Source: Candidatus Bacteroides pullicola (GTDB taxonomy: Bacteria; Bacteroidota; Bacteroidia; Bacteroidales; Bacteroidaceae). Taken from it: DNA of 53,642 nucleotides. Below, piece by piece: positions 8,684 to 17,828 of the stretch. Positions within the stretch are counted from its first letter, which is position 1; every line of letters starts with the position of its first letter. The notes beneath the pieces are model-generated. The model was not told where the DNA came from and searched no databases. It saw only the letters and a list, made by a program, of their open reading frames with translations. Both the position numbers and the translations under genes were made by a program. The stretch is from contig DXCV01000064.1 of the NCBI GenBank assembly GCA_019115825.1, forward strand, positions 1-53,642, written 5' to 3'.

Positions 8684-9829
8684 ATGAAGAAGACTCTCTT
8701 ACTCGGCACGCTGGGCCTCTTGCTGCTCGGCGCATGCCACTCCCACTCTGCCGACGAACACGCAGGACACGACCACGAGGCCGAAGAAGCCCATGGACAC
8801 GGCGGAAGCAACGAAATCGTCCTCACGCCCGACAAGGCCAAGGCGGCCGGCGTGACCGTCAGTGAAGTACAACCCGGCACCTTCCATCGCATCATCAAGA
8901 CCAGCGGACAAGTATTGGCCGCGCAAGGCGACGAGCGTGTGGCCGTGGCTCCGGTCAGCGGCGTGGTCAACCTCCGGGGACGCGTCATCGAAGGAATGCG
9001 CGTGGGCAAGGGGGAAGCCCTGCTGACTCTCTCGTCCAACCAAATGGCCGAGGGCGACCCGGTGGAGAAAGCCCGTGTGGCCTACGAGACCGCCAAGAAG
9101 GAATATGAACGCATGGAGGCCCTGCTGCCCGACCGCATCGTCTCCGAGAAAGACTTTGCCCGTGCCAAGGAAGCCTACGAGAACGCCCGCATCAGCTACG
9201 AAGCCGTGGCCAAGAACCAGACGGCCGGCGGACAAGTGGTCACCGCCCCCATCGGCGGCTATGTCAAGAGCCTGCTGGTGAAGGAGGGCGACTATGTCAG
9301 CGTGGGACAGCCCGTGGCCAGCATCACGCAGAACCAACGCCTCTTCCTCCGCGCCGACGTGTCGGAGAAGTACTACAAGGACTTGGCCAACATCGGTTCG
9401 GCCCACTTCCGCACGCCGTACGATGACACCACCTACGCCCTCAGCGAACTGAACGGCCGACTCCTGTCCTACGGCAAGGCATCGGGCACGGACGGATACT
9501 ACATCCCCGTCACCTTCGAGTTCGACAACCGCGGGGGCATCGTGCCCGGCTCGTTCGTGGAGATTTACCTGCTCTCCCAGCCCATGGAGAATGTGCTGAC
9601 CCTGCCCGAATCGGCCCTGACCGAGGAGCAAGGCTCCTTCTTCGTCTACCGCCAACTGGACGAGGAGTGCTATGAGAAGCAGCTCGTCACCACCGGCGCC
9701 TCGGACGGGGAGCGCGTGCAAATCCTCAACGGCATCAAGGCAGGCGACCGCATCGTCACCGAGGGAGCCTATCAAGTGAAACTGGCTTCGGCATCGAATG
9801 CGATACCGGCACATACGCACGAGCACTAA
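8684..9829 (+). CDS. Periplasmic adaptor lipoprotein of a metal RND efflux pump (CusB/CzcB family)
   Basis: A 381-residue membrane-fusion protein. Lipoprotein signal LLLLGAC puts the acylated Cys near residue 18. A His-rich stretch (HSHSADEHAGHDHEAEEAH) follows directly and could capture metal. Then come a barrel-sandwich/lipoyl half, a helical hairpin (VEKARVAYETAKKEYERMEA), the second lipoyl half (APIGGYVKSLLVKEGDYVSVG) and beta-barrel and membrane-proximal domains. It bridges the inner-membrane pump encoded 26 nt downstream and the outer-membrane channel. The start at 8684 fits both the promoter and the signal peptide. Confidence 0.92.
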   Translation: MKKTLLLGTLGLLLLGACHSHSADEHAGHDHEAEEAHGHGGSNEIVLTPDKAKAAGVTVSEVQPGTFHRIIKTSGQVLAAQGDERVAVAPVSGVVNLRGRVIEGMRVGKGEALLTLSSNQMAEGDPVEKARVAYETAKKEYERMEALLPDRIVSEKDFARAKEAYENARISYEAVAKNQTAGGQVVTAPIGGYVKSLLVKEGDYVSVGQPVASITQNQRLFLRADVSEKYYKDLANIGSAHFRTPYDDTTYALSELNGRLLSYGKASGTDGYYIPVTFEFDNRGGIVPGSFVEIYLLSQPMENVLTLPESALTEEQGSFFVYRQLDEECYEKQLVTTGASDGERVQILNGIKAGDRIVTEGAYQVKLASASNAIPAHTHEH

Positions 9830-9855
9830 TTCTTCACTTTTAATTCTTCGTTAAA
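9829..9855 (+). repeat. Degenerate AATGAAG-family arm between adaptor and pump genes
   Basis: The short gap reads TAATTCTTCACTTTTAATTC and continues CTTCG, a diverged inverted-orientation arm of the same family seen at 3-80 and 12975-13074. Confidence 0.45.
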
Positions 9856-12800
9856 ATGCTGAACCGAATCATACACTTTTCCCTCCACAACCGCATGCTG
9901 GTGCTCATCGCCTCCATGCTGTTGCTGGTGGGCGGCACATACACCGCCCTGCACACGGAGGTAGACGTATTTCCCGACCTAACCGCCCCCACGGTGGTCA
10001 TCATGACCGAAGCCAACGGCATGGCCACCGAGGAAGTGGAACAACTGGTCACCTTCCCCATCGAGACGGCTGTCAACGGAGCGACGGGCGTGCGGCGCGT
10101 TCGCTCGTCCAGCACCAACGGCTTCTCCGTGGTGTGGGTGGAATTCGACTGGGACATGGACGTCTACCTGGCCCGACAAATCGTGAGCGAGAAGCTCTCC
10201 ATCGTCAACGAATCCCTCCCGCCCAATGTGGGACGCCCCACACTGGGTCCGCAGTCGTCCATCCTGGGCGAGATGCTCATCGTAGGATTGACGGCAGATT
10301 CCACCTCCATGATCGACCTCCGTACCCTGGCCGACTGGACCATCCGTCCGCGCCTGCTCTCCACGGGTGGCGTGGCACAGGTGGCCGTACTGGGCGGAGA
10401 CATCAAGGAATACCAAATACAGCTGGATCCCGAACGGATGCGTCACTACGGCATCTCCCTAAGCGAAGTACTGTCCGCCACACGGGGCATGAACGTCAAT
10501 GCCAACGGAGGCGTGCTCTATGAATATGGCAACGAGTACATCGTTCGCGGCCTGCTCTCCACCACCGATGCCCAGGAGATGGGCCGTGCCGTGGTGCGTG
10601 CCGGAGCGGGTGGCAGTGCGCCCATCCGTCTGGAGGACATCGCCGAGGTGCGCATCGGCGCCAAACTGCCCCGGCTGGGCACAGCCTCGGAGAAGGGCAA
10701 GCCTGCCGTCCTCCTGACCGTCACCAAGCAGCCGGACACCAGTACGCTGGAACTGACCGACAAGCTGGAAGCCTCGCTCAAGGACTTGGAGAAGAATCTC
10801 CCGCCCGATGTGCATGTATCGACCGACATCTTCCGCCAAAGCCGCTTCATCGAAAGCGCCATCGGCAATGTGCAGAAGTCGCTGGTGGAAGGCGGACTGT
10901 TCGTAGTGGTCGTGCTCTTCCTCTTCCTGGCCAATGTGCGTACCACCGTCATCTCGCTGGTCACCTTGCCCCTTTCGCTCCTGGCCTCGCTCCTGGCCCT
11001 GCACTACATGGGACTAAGCATCAACACCATGAGCCTAGGCGGCATGGCCATCGCCATTGGTTCGCTGGTGGATGACGCCATCGTGGACGTAGAGAACGTC
11101 TACCGCCGCCTGCACGAGAACCGCCTCTTGCCGCCCGAACAACGCCTGCCCATCAAGGACGTGGTGTTCGAAGCCTCGAAGGAAGTGCGCCTGCCCATCC
11201 TCAACTCCACGCTCATCATCATGGTCAGCTTCCTGCCCCTCTTCTTCCTGAGCGGCATGGAGGGACGCATGCTGGTGCCGCTGGGCATCGCCTTCATCAC
11301 GGCCCTGGCGGCATCCACCGTGGTGGCGCTGACCGTGACACCCGTGCTCTGCTCGCTGATGCTGAAAAACAAAGGTATCAAGACGGAAAAACAGAGTGCC
11401 GACTCGCCCGTGGCCCGTTGGCTGAAGAAGTATTACGAACGCTTGCTCCTGCTCTCCCTGGGACATGGACGCAAGATACTGGCCGGCACGGTGCTCGTCT
11501 TCCTGGTGGCCCTGGGACTGTTCTTCACCTTGGGACGCTCGTTCCTGCCCCCGTTCAACGAAGGGTCGTTCACCATCAACGTCTCCTCCCTGCCCGGCAT
11601 CTCGCTGGAAGAGAGCGACCGCATAGGCCGCCGCGCCGAGGAGCTGCTGCTGTCCATCCCCGAAATACAGACCGTGGCACGCAAGACGGGCCGCGCCGAG
11701 CTGGACGAACACGCCCTGGGTGTAAACGTCAGCGAGATTGAAGCTCCCTTCGAGCTGGGCGACCGCAGCCGTGCCGAGCTGACCGCCGAGGTGCGCGAGA
11801 AACTCTCCACCATCAGCGGCGCGAACATCGAGATTGGCCAACCCATCAGCCATCGCATCGACGCCATGCTCAGCGGCACGCAGGCCAACATCGCCATCAA
11901 GCTCTTTGGCGACGACCTGAACCGCATGTTCCAACTGGCGAACGAAATCAAAGGAAAGATACAGGACATCCCCGGCATGGCCGACCTCAACGTGGAGCAG
12001 CAAATCGAGCGTCCGCAGCTGGTCATCCGGCCCCGGCGCGAGATGCTGGCCCGCTACGGCATCACGATGCCCCAATTCTCCGAGTTCGTCAGTGCCTGCC
12101 TGGCCGGTGAAGCCGTGTCGCAGGTCTACGAGCAAGGCAAGAGCTTCGACCTGGTGGTACGTGTCCGCCACGACCTGCACGACGAGATGGACAAGGTGCG
12201 CGACCTGATGATAGACACCGCTGACGGGCAGAAAGTGCCGCTCTCCTACATCGCCGATGTTCGTTCCGCCGCCGGCCCCAACACCATCAGCCGCGAGAAC
12301 GTGAAGCGCAAGATTGTCATCAGCGCCAACGTGGACGGCCGCGACCTCCGCTCGGTGGTGAATGACATTCAGGCCCGCATCGATGCCGACATCCACCTGC
12401 CCGAAGGCTACCACGTGGAATATGGCGGACAGTTTGAGAGCGAACAGGCAGCCAGCCGCACGCTGACCTTGGCCTCGTGCGTGGCGATAGTCATCATCTT
12501 CCTGCTGCTCTACCACCAGTTCCACAGCACGCGGGAGAGCCTCATCATCCTCATCAACCTGCCCTTGGCCCTGATAGGCGGCGTGTTCGCCCTGCTCCTG
12601 ACCACGGGCGAGGTCAGCATCCCGGCAGTCATCGGATTCATCTCGCTCTTCGGCATCGCCACGCGCAACGGCATGTTGCTCATCAGCCACTACAACCACC
12701 TGCAACAGGTGGAGGGCTACGGCCTGCGCGAAAGCGTCATCCGCGGTTCGCTGGACCGTCTGAACCCCATCCTGATGACGGCGCTCTGCTCGGCCTTGGC

Positions 12801-12951
12801 GCTCATCCCGCTGGCCCTGGGCAGCGACCTGTCCGGCAACGAAATCCAAAGCCCGATGGCGAAGGTCATCCTCGGCGGACTGCTGACGTCCACCGCGCTC
12901 AACGGGTTTATTATACCTATAGTATATATGTGGATACATAAAGATAAATAG
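9856..12951 (+). CDS. Heavy-metal efflux RND transporter, inner-membrane pump (CusA/CzcA family)
   Basis: A 1031-residue HME-RND proton antiporter with the usual two halves of six TM helices and periplasmic loops. TM1 is near residues 12-30. The TM4 proton-relay region reads AIGSLVDDAIVDVEN, richer in acidic residues than Cu-type CusA (VDAAIVMIEN) or CzcA (DGAVIIVEN). Segments that carry the metal-binding Met residues of E. coli CusA read SFTINVSS and VNVSEIEA here, so a CusA-type three-Met site is not evident. Substrate is therefore left open between Cu/Ag and divalent Zn/Co/Ni/Cd. Family and role are secure from length, order and neighbours. Confidence 0.93.
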   Translation: MLNRIIHFSLHNRMLVLIASMLLLVGGTYTALHTEVDVFPDLTAPTVVIMTEANGMATEEVEQLVTFPIETAVNGATGVRRVRSSSTNGFSVVWVEFDWDMDVYLARQIVSEKLSIVNESLPPNVGRPTLGPQSSILGEMLIVGLTADSTSMIDLRTLADWTIRPRLLSTGGVAQVAVLGGDIKEYQIQLDPERMRHYGISLSEVLSATRGMNVNANGGVLYEYGNEYIVRGLLSTTDAQEMGRAVVRAGAGGSAPIRLEDIAEVRIGAKLPRLGTASEKGKPAVLLTVTKQPDTSTLELTDKLEASLKDLEKNLPPDVHVSTDIFRQSRFIESAIGNVQKSLVEGGLFVVVVLFLFLANVRTTVISLVTLPLSLLASLLALHYMGLSINTMSLGGMAIAIGSLVDDAIVDVENVYRRLHENRLLPPEQRLPIKDVVFEASKEVRLPILNSTLIIMVSFLPLFFLSGMEGRMLVPLGIAFITALAASTVVALTVTPVLCSLMLKNKGIKTEKQSADSPVARWLKKYYERLLLLSLGHGRKILAGTVLVFLVALGLFFTLGRSFLPPFNEGSFTINVSSLPGISLEESDRIGRRAEELLLSIPEIQTVARKTGRAELDEHALGVNVSEIEAPFELGDRSRAELTAEVREKLSTISGANIEIGQPISHRIDAMLSGTQANIAIKLFGDDLNRMFQLANEIKGKIQDIPGMADLNVEQQIERPQLVIRPRREMLARYGITMPQFSEFVSACLAGEAVSQVYEQGKSFDLVVRVRHDLHDEMDKVRDLMIDTADGQKVPLSYIADVRSAAGPNTISRENVKRKIVISANVDGRDLRSVVNDIQARIDADIHLPEGYHVEYGGQFESEQAASRTLTLASCVAIVIIFLLLYHQFHSTRESLIILINLPLALIGGVFALLLTTGEVSIPAVIGFISLFGIATRNGMLLISHYNHLQQVEGYGLRESVIRGSLDRLNPILMTALCSALALIPLALGSDLSGNEIQSPMAKVILGGLLTSTALNGFIIPIVYMWIHKDK

Positions 12952-12957
12952 GAATTT

Positions 12958-12975
12958 AGCGCGCGCAAGCGCGCT
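12958..12975 (+). terminator. Short GC hairpin after the RND pump gene
   Basis: A perfect 7-bp stem, AGCGCGC/GCGCGCT, with loop GCAA, lies 6 nt after the pump stop. Only a short TTTAA follows, so it may attenuate rather than fully stop transcription before the channel gene. Confidence 0.55.
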
Positions 12976-13074
12976 TTAATGAAGAATTAAAAATTAAGAA
13001 TGAAGAATTGGCGCGTGGCGTCGGAAAGGGTTCCTACAGAATTCTTCATTCTTAATTCATCATTCTTCATTAAA
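12975..13074. repeat. 100-bp MITE-like inverted-repeat element
   Basis: Two 35-bp arms at 12975-13009 and 13040-13074 are inverted copies of each other with about 3 mismatches. The arms consist of AATGAAGAATTAAAAATTAA-like sequence. The 30-nt core (13010-13039) is GC-rich. It encodes nothing and sits between the pump and channel genes. Confidence 0.75.
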
Positions 13075-13102
13075 TAGATAAATTATGATTTAACGCATCA
13101 TT

Positions 13103-14329
13103 ATGAAACGACTAACCATATTCCTTGCCTCCCTGGCCCTGGCCGCCGGGATGCACGCGCAGGACACCGGCATCGACGCCATCCTGCAACAAATAGAGGC
13201 CAACAACAAGACACTCCAGTCCAATGCGGGGATTGTCTCCGCCCAGAAACTGGAGAACAAGGCGGAGAACAACCTGCCTAACCCGTCGCTGACCTACGCC
13301 CACCTGTGGGACTCGGACGACAAGAACATCACTGTGGGCGAGCTGGTCATCTCGCAGGGATTCGACTTCCCCACGCTCTATGCCACCCGCGGCAAGCTGA
13401 ACCGCCTGCGCAACCAGGCCCTGGACGCACAGGCAGCCTCCCTCCGGCAAGACATCCTCTTGCAGGCCAAGGAGGTGTGCCTGGACATCATCCTGCTCCA
13501 CCAGCAGCAACAGCTTCTCGACCAGCGTCTCCGCAATGCCGAAGACCTGGCCAAACTCTATGACGAACGTCTCCGCACGGGCGATGCCAATGCCTTGGAG
13601 ACCAACAAAATCAACCTGGAGCTGCTGAACGTGCGCACCGAGAGCCGCCTCAATCAGACCGCCCTGCAAAGCAAGCTGAAGGAACTGATGGTGCTCAACG
13701 GCAACCGCCCCCTGACGCCCGGCCGTCCCTTGCCCGAACCTCAGACACCCGGCCCCGAAGCCTTGGGATTGACCGACTACACGCCCATTGCCCTGCCTGC
13801 CAATTTTGGCCAAGAGATTGACGGACTGGTAGCCGCCGACCCCGCCCTGCAAGCCCTCCGCGGCGAGAGCGATGCCGCCCGCAAGCAAGTGTCCGTCTCT
13901 CGCCAAGGCTGGTTGCCCAAGCTGGAAGTGGGCTACCGCCGCAACACGGAGACGCGCCATCCGCTCAACGGCCTGGTGGTGGGCTTCTCCTTCCCCATCT
14001 TCGAAAACCGCCACAAGGTAAAGGCTGCCAAGAACCAGGCCCTCTCCGCAGACTACCAACAGGAGAACGCCGCACTGGCCGCCTCCTCCGCCCTGTGGCA
14101 ACTCTATGAGGAAGCGCAGCAGCTCAGCCGCTCCATCAAGGAATACCGCGAGACCTTTGCCCGGCAGCGCGACCTCACCCTGCTCCGCAAGGCGTTGGAC
14201 GGCGGTGAAATCAGTATGATTGAGTACTTCGTGGAGGTGTCCGTGGTCTACCAAAGCCAAAACAACCTGCTGCAACTGGAGAACCAGTATCAGAAGGCGA
14301 TGGCACGGCTGTACAAGAGCCGGCTGTGA
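13103..14329 (+). CDS. TolC-family outer-membrane efflux protein (CusC/CzcC type)
   Basis: A 408-residue protein with signal peptide MKRLTIFLASLALAAGMHAQ. The rest is long alpha-helical repeats with the typical outer-membrane efflux pattern (NPSLTYAHLWDSDDKN; SRQGWLPKLEVGYRRN; GLVVGFSFPIFENRHK). It supplies the outer-membrane exit duct for the RND complex encoded upstream. A hairpin and a 100-bp repeat separate it from the pump gene, so its expression may differ from that of the pump. Confidence 0.92.
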   Translation: MKRLTIFLASLALAAGMHAQDTGIDAILQQIEANNKTLQSNAGIVSAQKLENKAENNLPNPSLTYAHLWDSDDKNITVGELVISQGFDFPTLYATRGKLNRLRNQALDAQAASLRQDILLQAKEVCLDIILLHQQQQLLDQRLRNAEDLAKLYDERLRTGDANALETNKINLELLNVRTESRLNQTALQSKLKELMVLNGNRPLTPGRPLPEPQTPGPEALGLTDYTPIALPANFGQEIDGLVAADPALQALRGESDAARKQVSVSRQGWLPKLEVGYRRNTETRHPLNGLVVGFSFPIFENRHKVKAAKNQALSADYQQENAALAASSALWQLYEEAQQLSRSIKEYRETFARQRDLTLLRKALDGGEISMIEYFVEVSVVYQSQNNLLQLENQYQKAMARLYKSRL

Positions 14330-14340
14330 GACAAAAGAGA

Positions 14341-14372
14341 CCGGGCCTTCGGCACAATCTCCGAAGGCCCGG
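14341..14372. terminator. Strong hairpin between convergent genes
   Basis: A perfect 12-bp stem, CCGGGCCTTCGG/CCGAAGGCCCGG, with an 8-nt loop. It lies 11 nt after the channel gene stop and ahead of the convergent dsbD stop at 14412. There is no long T run, but placement suits a terminator. Confidence 0.75.
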
Positions 14373-14411
14373 CATGTCATAAAAGAAGAATAGAGTAGAG
14401 AGAATTAATGC

Positions 14412-16376
14412 TTACCGATAGTTCTTCAATCCCATCTCGAGGAACTCCACATACTTGTCCACATCCTCGTCATACGAATAAGAATGGTTCAACGGCCGCC
14501 CCTCATTGTCCAGCAAGACATAGAAGGGCTGGGCATTGGCACCGAACTTGCTGCGTTGCAGGTAGCTCCATTTGTCGCCCACGGTGCGCACGAGGCGCTC
14601 CGTGCCATTCTCGGTGATGCGGACAGGTTCGGGCAACTTAGCCTTCTCGTCCACATACAGCGTAATCAGCACGTAGTCCTCATTGAGCAACCGGCTCACC
14701 CGCGGGTCAGTCCATACCGCCAGTTCCATCTTCCGGCAATTCACGCAGCCGTAGCCTGTGAAGTCCAGCATCACGGGCTTCCCCTGCTGACGGGCATACT
14801 CCATCCCCGCATCATAGTCATTGAACCGGGCGTGCACTTCATTGTCATACAGGTTGAAGTCCTGCGTCTGCAACGGCGGGGCAAAAGCGCTCACTGCCTT
14901 CAACGGTGCTCCCCACAGCCCCGGCACCATGTAGACGGCAAAGGCCAGCGAAGCCAAAGCCAGGAAGAAACGAGGCACGCCCACACGCGCCGTGTCATCG
15001 TCATGCGGAAACTTGATCTTGCCCAACAGATAGCATCCCAACAACGCGAAGAGGACAATCCACAAGGCCAGGAAGGTCTCGCGGTCCAGCAGCCGCCATC
15101 CGTAAGCCAAATCCGCCACGGAAAGGAACTTCAGGGCGAAAGCCAGCTCCAGGAAGCCCAAGGTCACCTTGATGGCATTCATCCATCCGCCCGAACGGGG
15201 CATGGACTTCAGCCACGCCGGGAAAAGGGCAAACAGCGTGAAAGGCAATGCCAACGCCAAAGCGAAACCAAACATCCCCAATGCCGGGCCGACGATGCTG
15301 TCGGCGGTCGAGACTTCCACCAAGAGGAAGCCGATAATCGGGCCGGTGCAAGAGAATGACACCAATGACAAGGTAAAAGCCATCAGGAAAATACTGAGCA
15401 GTCCTGTGGTCCGCTCGGCCTTGCTGTCCACGGCGTTGCTCCACCGCGAAGGCAAGGTAATCTCGAACGCTCCGAAGAACGAGGCCGCAAACACCACCAG
15501 CAACAAGCAAAAGAAGATATTGAACACCGCGTTGGTGGAGAGGTCGTTCAATGCACTGGCACCAAACAACAAGGTAATGGCCAATCCCAACACCACGTAT
15601 ATCACCACGATGGAAGCTCCATAGGTGAAGGCATCGCGAATGCCCCGCCGGCGGTTCTTCGAACGCTTCAGGAAGAAGCTGACCGTCATCGGAATGATGG
15701 GCCACACGCACGGCGTGAACAATGCTATCAACCCGCCCGCAAATCCGGCGAAGAAGATATAGATCCACGAGCGGGAAGTTTGTCCGCCGGTCTCTCCATA
15801 ACGGCGCAACTCGTCCACCACCGGTTCCCAATAAGCCGTCCGCATGGCGGGAGCATCCGTGACCTCAAGTTTCCCCTGCCCGGCCTCCCTTGAAACAGCT
15901 CCGGCAGATTTGCCCGCAGCCTCGCCCGTGTATGAAAACTCCACATTGGTAGGCGGCAGGCAATTCTCGTCATTGCAGGCTCCATACTGCAAATAACCGG
16001 TTACCTCATAAAGCCCGCCCGTCAATCTGATTTTCTGGGCGAATACGGCCTGACTGCCTTCAAAATACTTCACCTGCATGCCGAAGAGCGGATCCATCCG
16101 CTCGACAACCTTGCCACGCGCTTCCAACCGACCCACCGTTTCAGCCCCCGCCAACTTGTCCACATTGAACGTCGCCGACACCGGTCCGCCTTCCGGCAAA
16201 TCCGTGGAATACACATGCCAACCCGCATCGATGCTTCCCGTGAAAACTATCTCGGCCAAGGTATCGGACAAGGCTTTCCATTCGGTCTTGAATTTCACCG
16301 GCTCTTGTATTTGGGCCATGACCGAACATGCGGCCATCAACCCCAATAGTATAGGAAGTATAATTTTCCGCTTCAT
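14412..16376 (-). CDS. dsbD: Thiol:disulfide interchange protein DsbD
   Basis: A 654-residue inner-membrane protein that carries electrons from cytoplasmic thioredoxin to the periplasm. Signal peptide MKRKIILPILLGLMAACSVMA; N-terminal DsbD-alpha-like domain with a Cys pair in YGACNDENC; central eight-TM DsbD/CcdA region (GGLIALFTPCVWPIIPMTVS; FSCTGPIIGFLLVE); C-terminal thioredoxin domain with GCVNC, Cys 544 and 547. The gene follows susD by 19 nt, so it is probably the last gene of this operon and supplies reducing power to the TlpA-like lipoprotein encoded upstream. The start at 16376 precedes the signal peptide; an earlier Met at 16391 is possible. Confidence 0.95.
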   Translation of the reverse strand: MKRKIILPILLGLMAACSVMAQIQEPVKFKTEWKALSDTLAEIVFTGSIDAGWHVYSTDLPEGGPVSATFNVDKLAGAETVGRLEARGKVVERMDPLFGMQVKYFEGSQAVFAQKIRLTGGLYEVTGYLQYGACNDENCLPPTNVEFSYTGEAAGKSAGAVSREAGQGKLEVTDAPAMRTAYWEPVVDELRRYGETGGQTSRSWIYIFFAGFAGGLIALFTPCVWPIIPMTVSFFLKRSKNRRRGIRDAFTYGASIVVIYVVLGLAITLLFGASALNDLSTNAVFNIFFCLLLVVFAASFFGAFEITLPSRWSNAVDSKAERTTGLLSIFLMAFTLSLVSFSCTGPIIGFLLVEVSTADSIVGPALGMFGFALALALPFTLFALFPAWLKSMPRSGGWMNAIKVTLGFLELAFALKFLSVADLAYGWRLLDRETFLALWIVLFALLGCYLLGKIKFPHDDDTARVGVPRFFLALASLAFAVYMVPGLWGAPLKAVSAFAPPLQTQDFNLYDNEVHARFNDYDAGMEYARQQGKPVMLDFTGYGCVNCRKMELAVWTDPRVSRLLNEDYVLITLYVDEKAKLPEPVRITENGTERLVRTVGDKWSYLQRSKFGANAQPFYVLLDNEGRPLNHSYSYDEDVDKYVEFLEMGLKNYR

Positions 16377-16395
16377 ACGGCTACCCTTCAAATCA

Positions 16396-17805
16396 TCAAT
16401 AATTCTGCGTCAGGGATGAATTGTGCAAGACGGCGTTCTGCGGGAAGGGGAACACCCACAACGGGGAATCCGGACGGAGCGAGACCTGGCCGCCATACTC
16501 CGCTCCGAGGTCGCGGACGATGGTCTCGGCATAATCGGCCTCACTGTTCCACCGCTTGCGGTCGCAGAAGTTCTCGAACGTATTGAAGAACTCCACACGC
16601 TTGGAATCCTGCAGCAGCTTCATGGCCTCCTTCTCCGTCAGCGATGCGGCTTGATCGGCGAAAGGCCGGTAATCCTCGATGCGCATGACCCGCACGCGGT
16701 CCACCTGAGCCAATCCTTCGCGGATGTTTCCCGAACGGATCAGGCACTCGGCCGCCAGGTAATACATGGACTCAGCACGCAGGCCGAACACATTCCAATG
16801 GATGTCCCACACCTGGCATTGCAGGCACCCTTCGGGCAACGTGGGGTAAGGAGTGTCCCAAGCCGGAGCGCCTTCTTGGTAATAATACTTGTACACATAG
16901 TCATTGGGGTCGATGAGCCGGGCCAGGTCGGCGGTGATGCACAAGCCGCCCAGGTCGCCCATGTTGCCCGTCTTGGCCCAGATGAGGTAATAATTGTTCT
17001 GCGCGGTCTCGTCCAATATCCAGTTGGCCGTGGCCTTCACGGTGGTGCGGTCCTCAATGCGGGGGTTCACGCCCAAAGCCAGGTTGGCATAGCGCAATGC
17101 CTCGTCGTAACGCTTCATCTGGAACAGCACCTTGGCACGCACGCCATAGCCGAAGTCCAGGCCGAAACGGCACGGAGTGGAAACGTGGTCTTGCACCAGG
17201 TCGGCCAACACCTCGTCGCTGCAATCCTGCAGGATGCGGTCGTACACCTGCGCCAATGTCAGCTTCGTCTTTTGCTCGCCCACGTTGGTATTGTCCACAT
17301 AGGCTATGCCGCCCAGCTCGCCGGCCGTGGCTTCGTCATACTGCCGGGCAAACATATTGACCAGCAGATAATGATACCAGGCACGCGACACGCGGGCCTC
17401 TGCCACGATCTGGCGGCGTTTGGCATCATCGCCGGAGGCTTCGGGAGCCTTGGAGATGACCACGTTCATATAGTTGATGTTGCTGTACAGGTCTTCGTAC
17501 AGACTGTTCGAGGTGGTCAGGTTGGCCCGGTCCACCGACTCGTCATACATGACCAACGCATACAGCAGGCTGTTCGGATTGGCCAGGAAGTCCGGCAGGC
17601 CATCGTAGTCGGTATAGGTGTTGTTGCACAATATCTCGAAGTGGTTCTCCAGCTGATACAACAAAGGTTCCTGGTTCAGCAGGGTCTCCAGTTCGTCCAC
17701 CGTGGTCAGTGTGGTCTCGCCCAATGGCACAATGTCCAGTTTGTCCTCGCACGCCGTGCAGCCCAACGCGGCGGCCACCAGCAGGGTTTGGAATATCTTT
17801 TTCAT
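16396..17805 (-). CDS. SusD/RagB family nutrient-binding lipoprotein
   Basis: A 469-residue surface lipoprotein. Signal MKKIFQTLLVAAALGCTAC ends at the acylated Cys, followed by EDKLDIVPLGET, a typical SusD opening. The helical TPR-like fold and C-terminal RPDSPLWVFPFPQNAVLHN, ending NY, match the family. It forms the lid of the SusC channel encoded just upstream. The start at 17805 (ATG) was chosen over a GTG at 17811. No glycoside hydrolase is nearby, so the ligand may not be a glycan. Confidence 0.93.
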   Translation of the reverse strand: MKKIFQTLLVAAALGCTACEDKLDIVPLGETTLTTVDELETLLNQEPLLYQLENHFEILCNNTYTDYDGLPDFLANPNSLLYALVMYDESVDRANLTTSNSLYEDLYSNINYMNVVISKAPEASGDDAKRRQIVAEARVSRAWYHYLLVNMFARQYDEATAGELGGIAYVDNTNVGEQKTKLTLAQVYDRILQDCSDEVLADLVQDHVSTPCRFGLDFGYGVRAKVLFQMKRYDEALRYANLALGVNPRIEDRTTVKATANWILDETAQNNYYLIWAKTGNMGDLGGLCITADLARLIDPNDYVYKYYYQEGAPAWDTPYPTLPEGCLQCQVWDIHWNVFGLRAESMYYLAAECLIRSGNIREGLAQVDRVRVMRIEDYRPFADQAASLTEKEAMKLLQDSKRVEFFNTFENFCDRKRWNSEADYAETIVRDLGAEYGGQVSLRPDSPLWVFPFPQNAVLHNSSLTQNY

Positions 17806-17828
17806 CGTCACTATCGTTTTCTGTTAGA

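Noticed and set aside
11035..12939. 634-codon minus-strand frame inside the RND pump gene
   Set aside because: It is a shadow of a clear HME-RND gene; its composition is typical of antisense frames.
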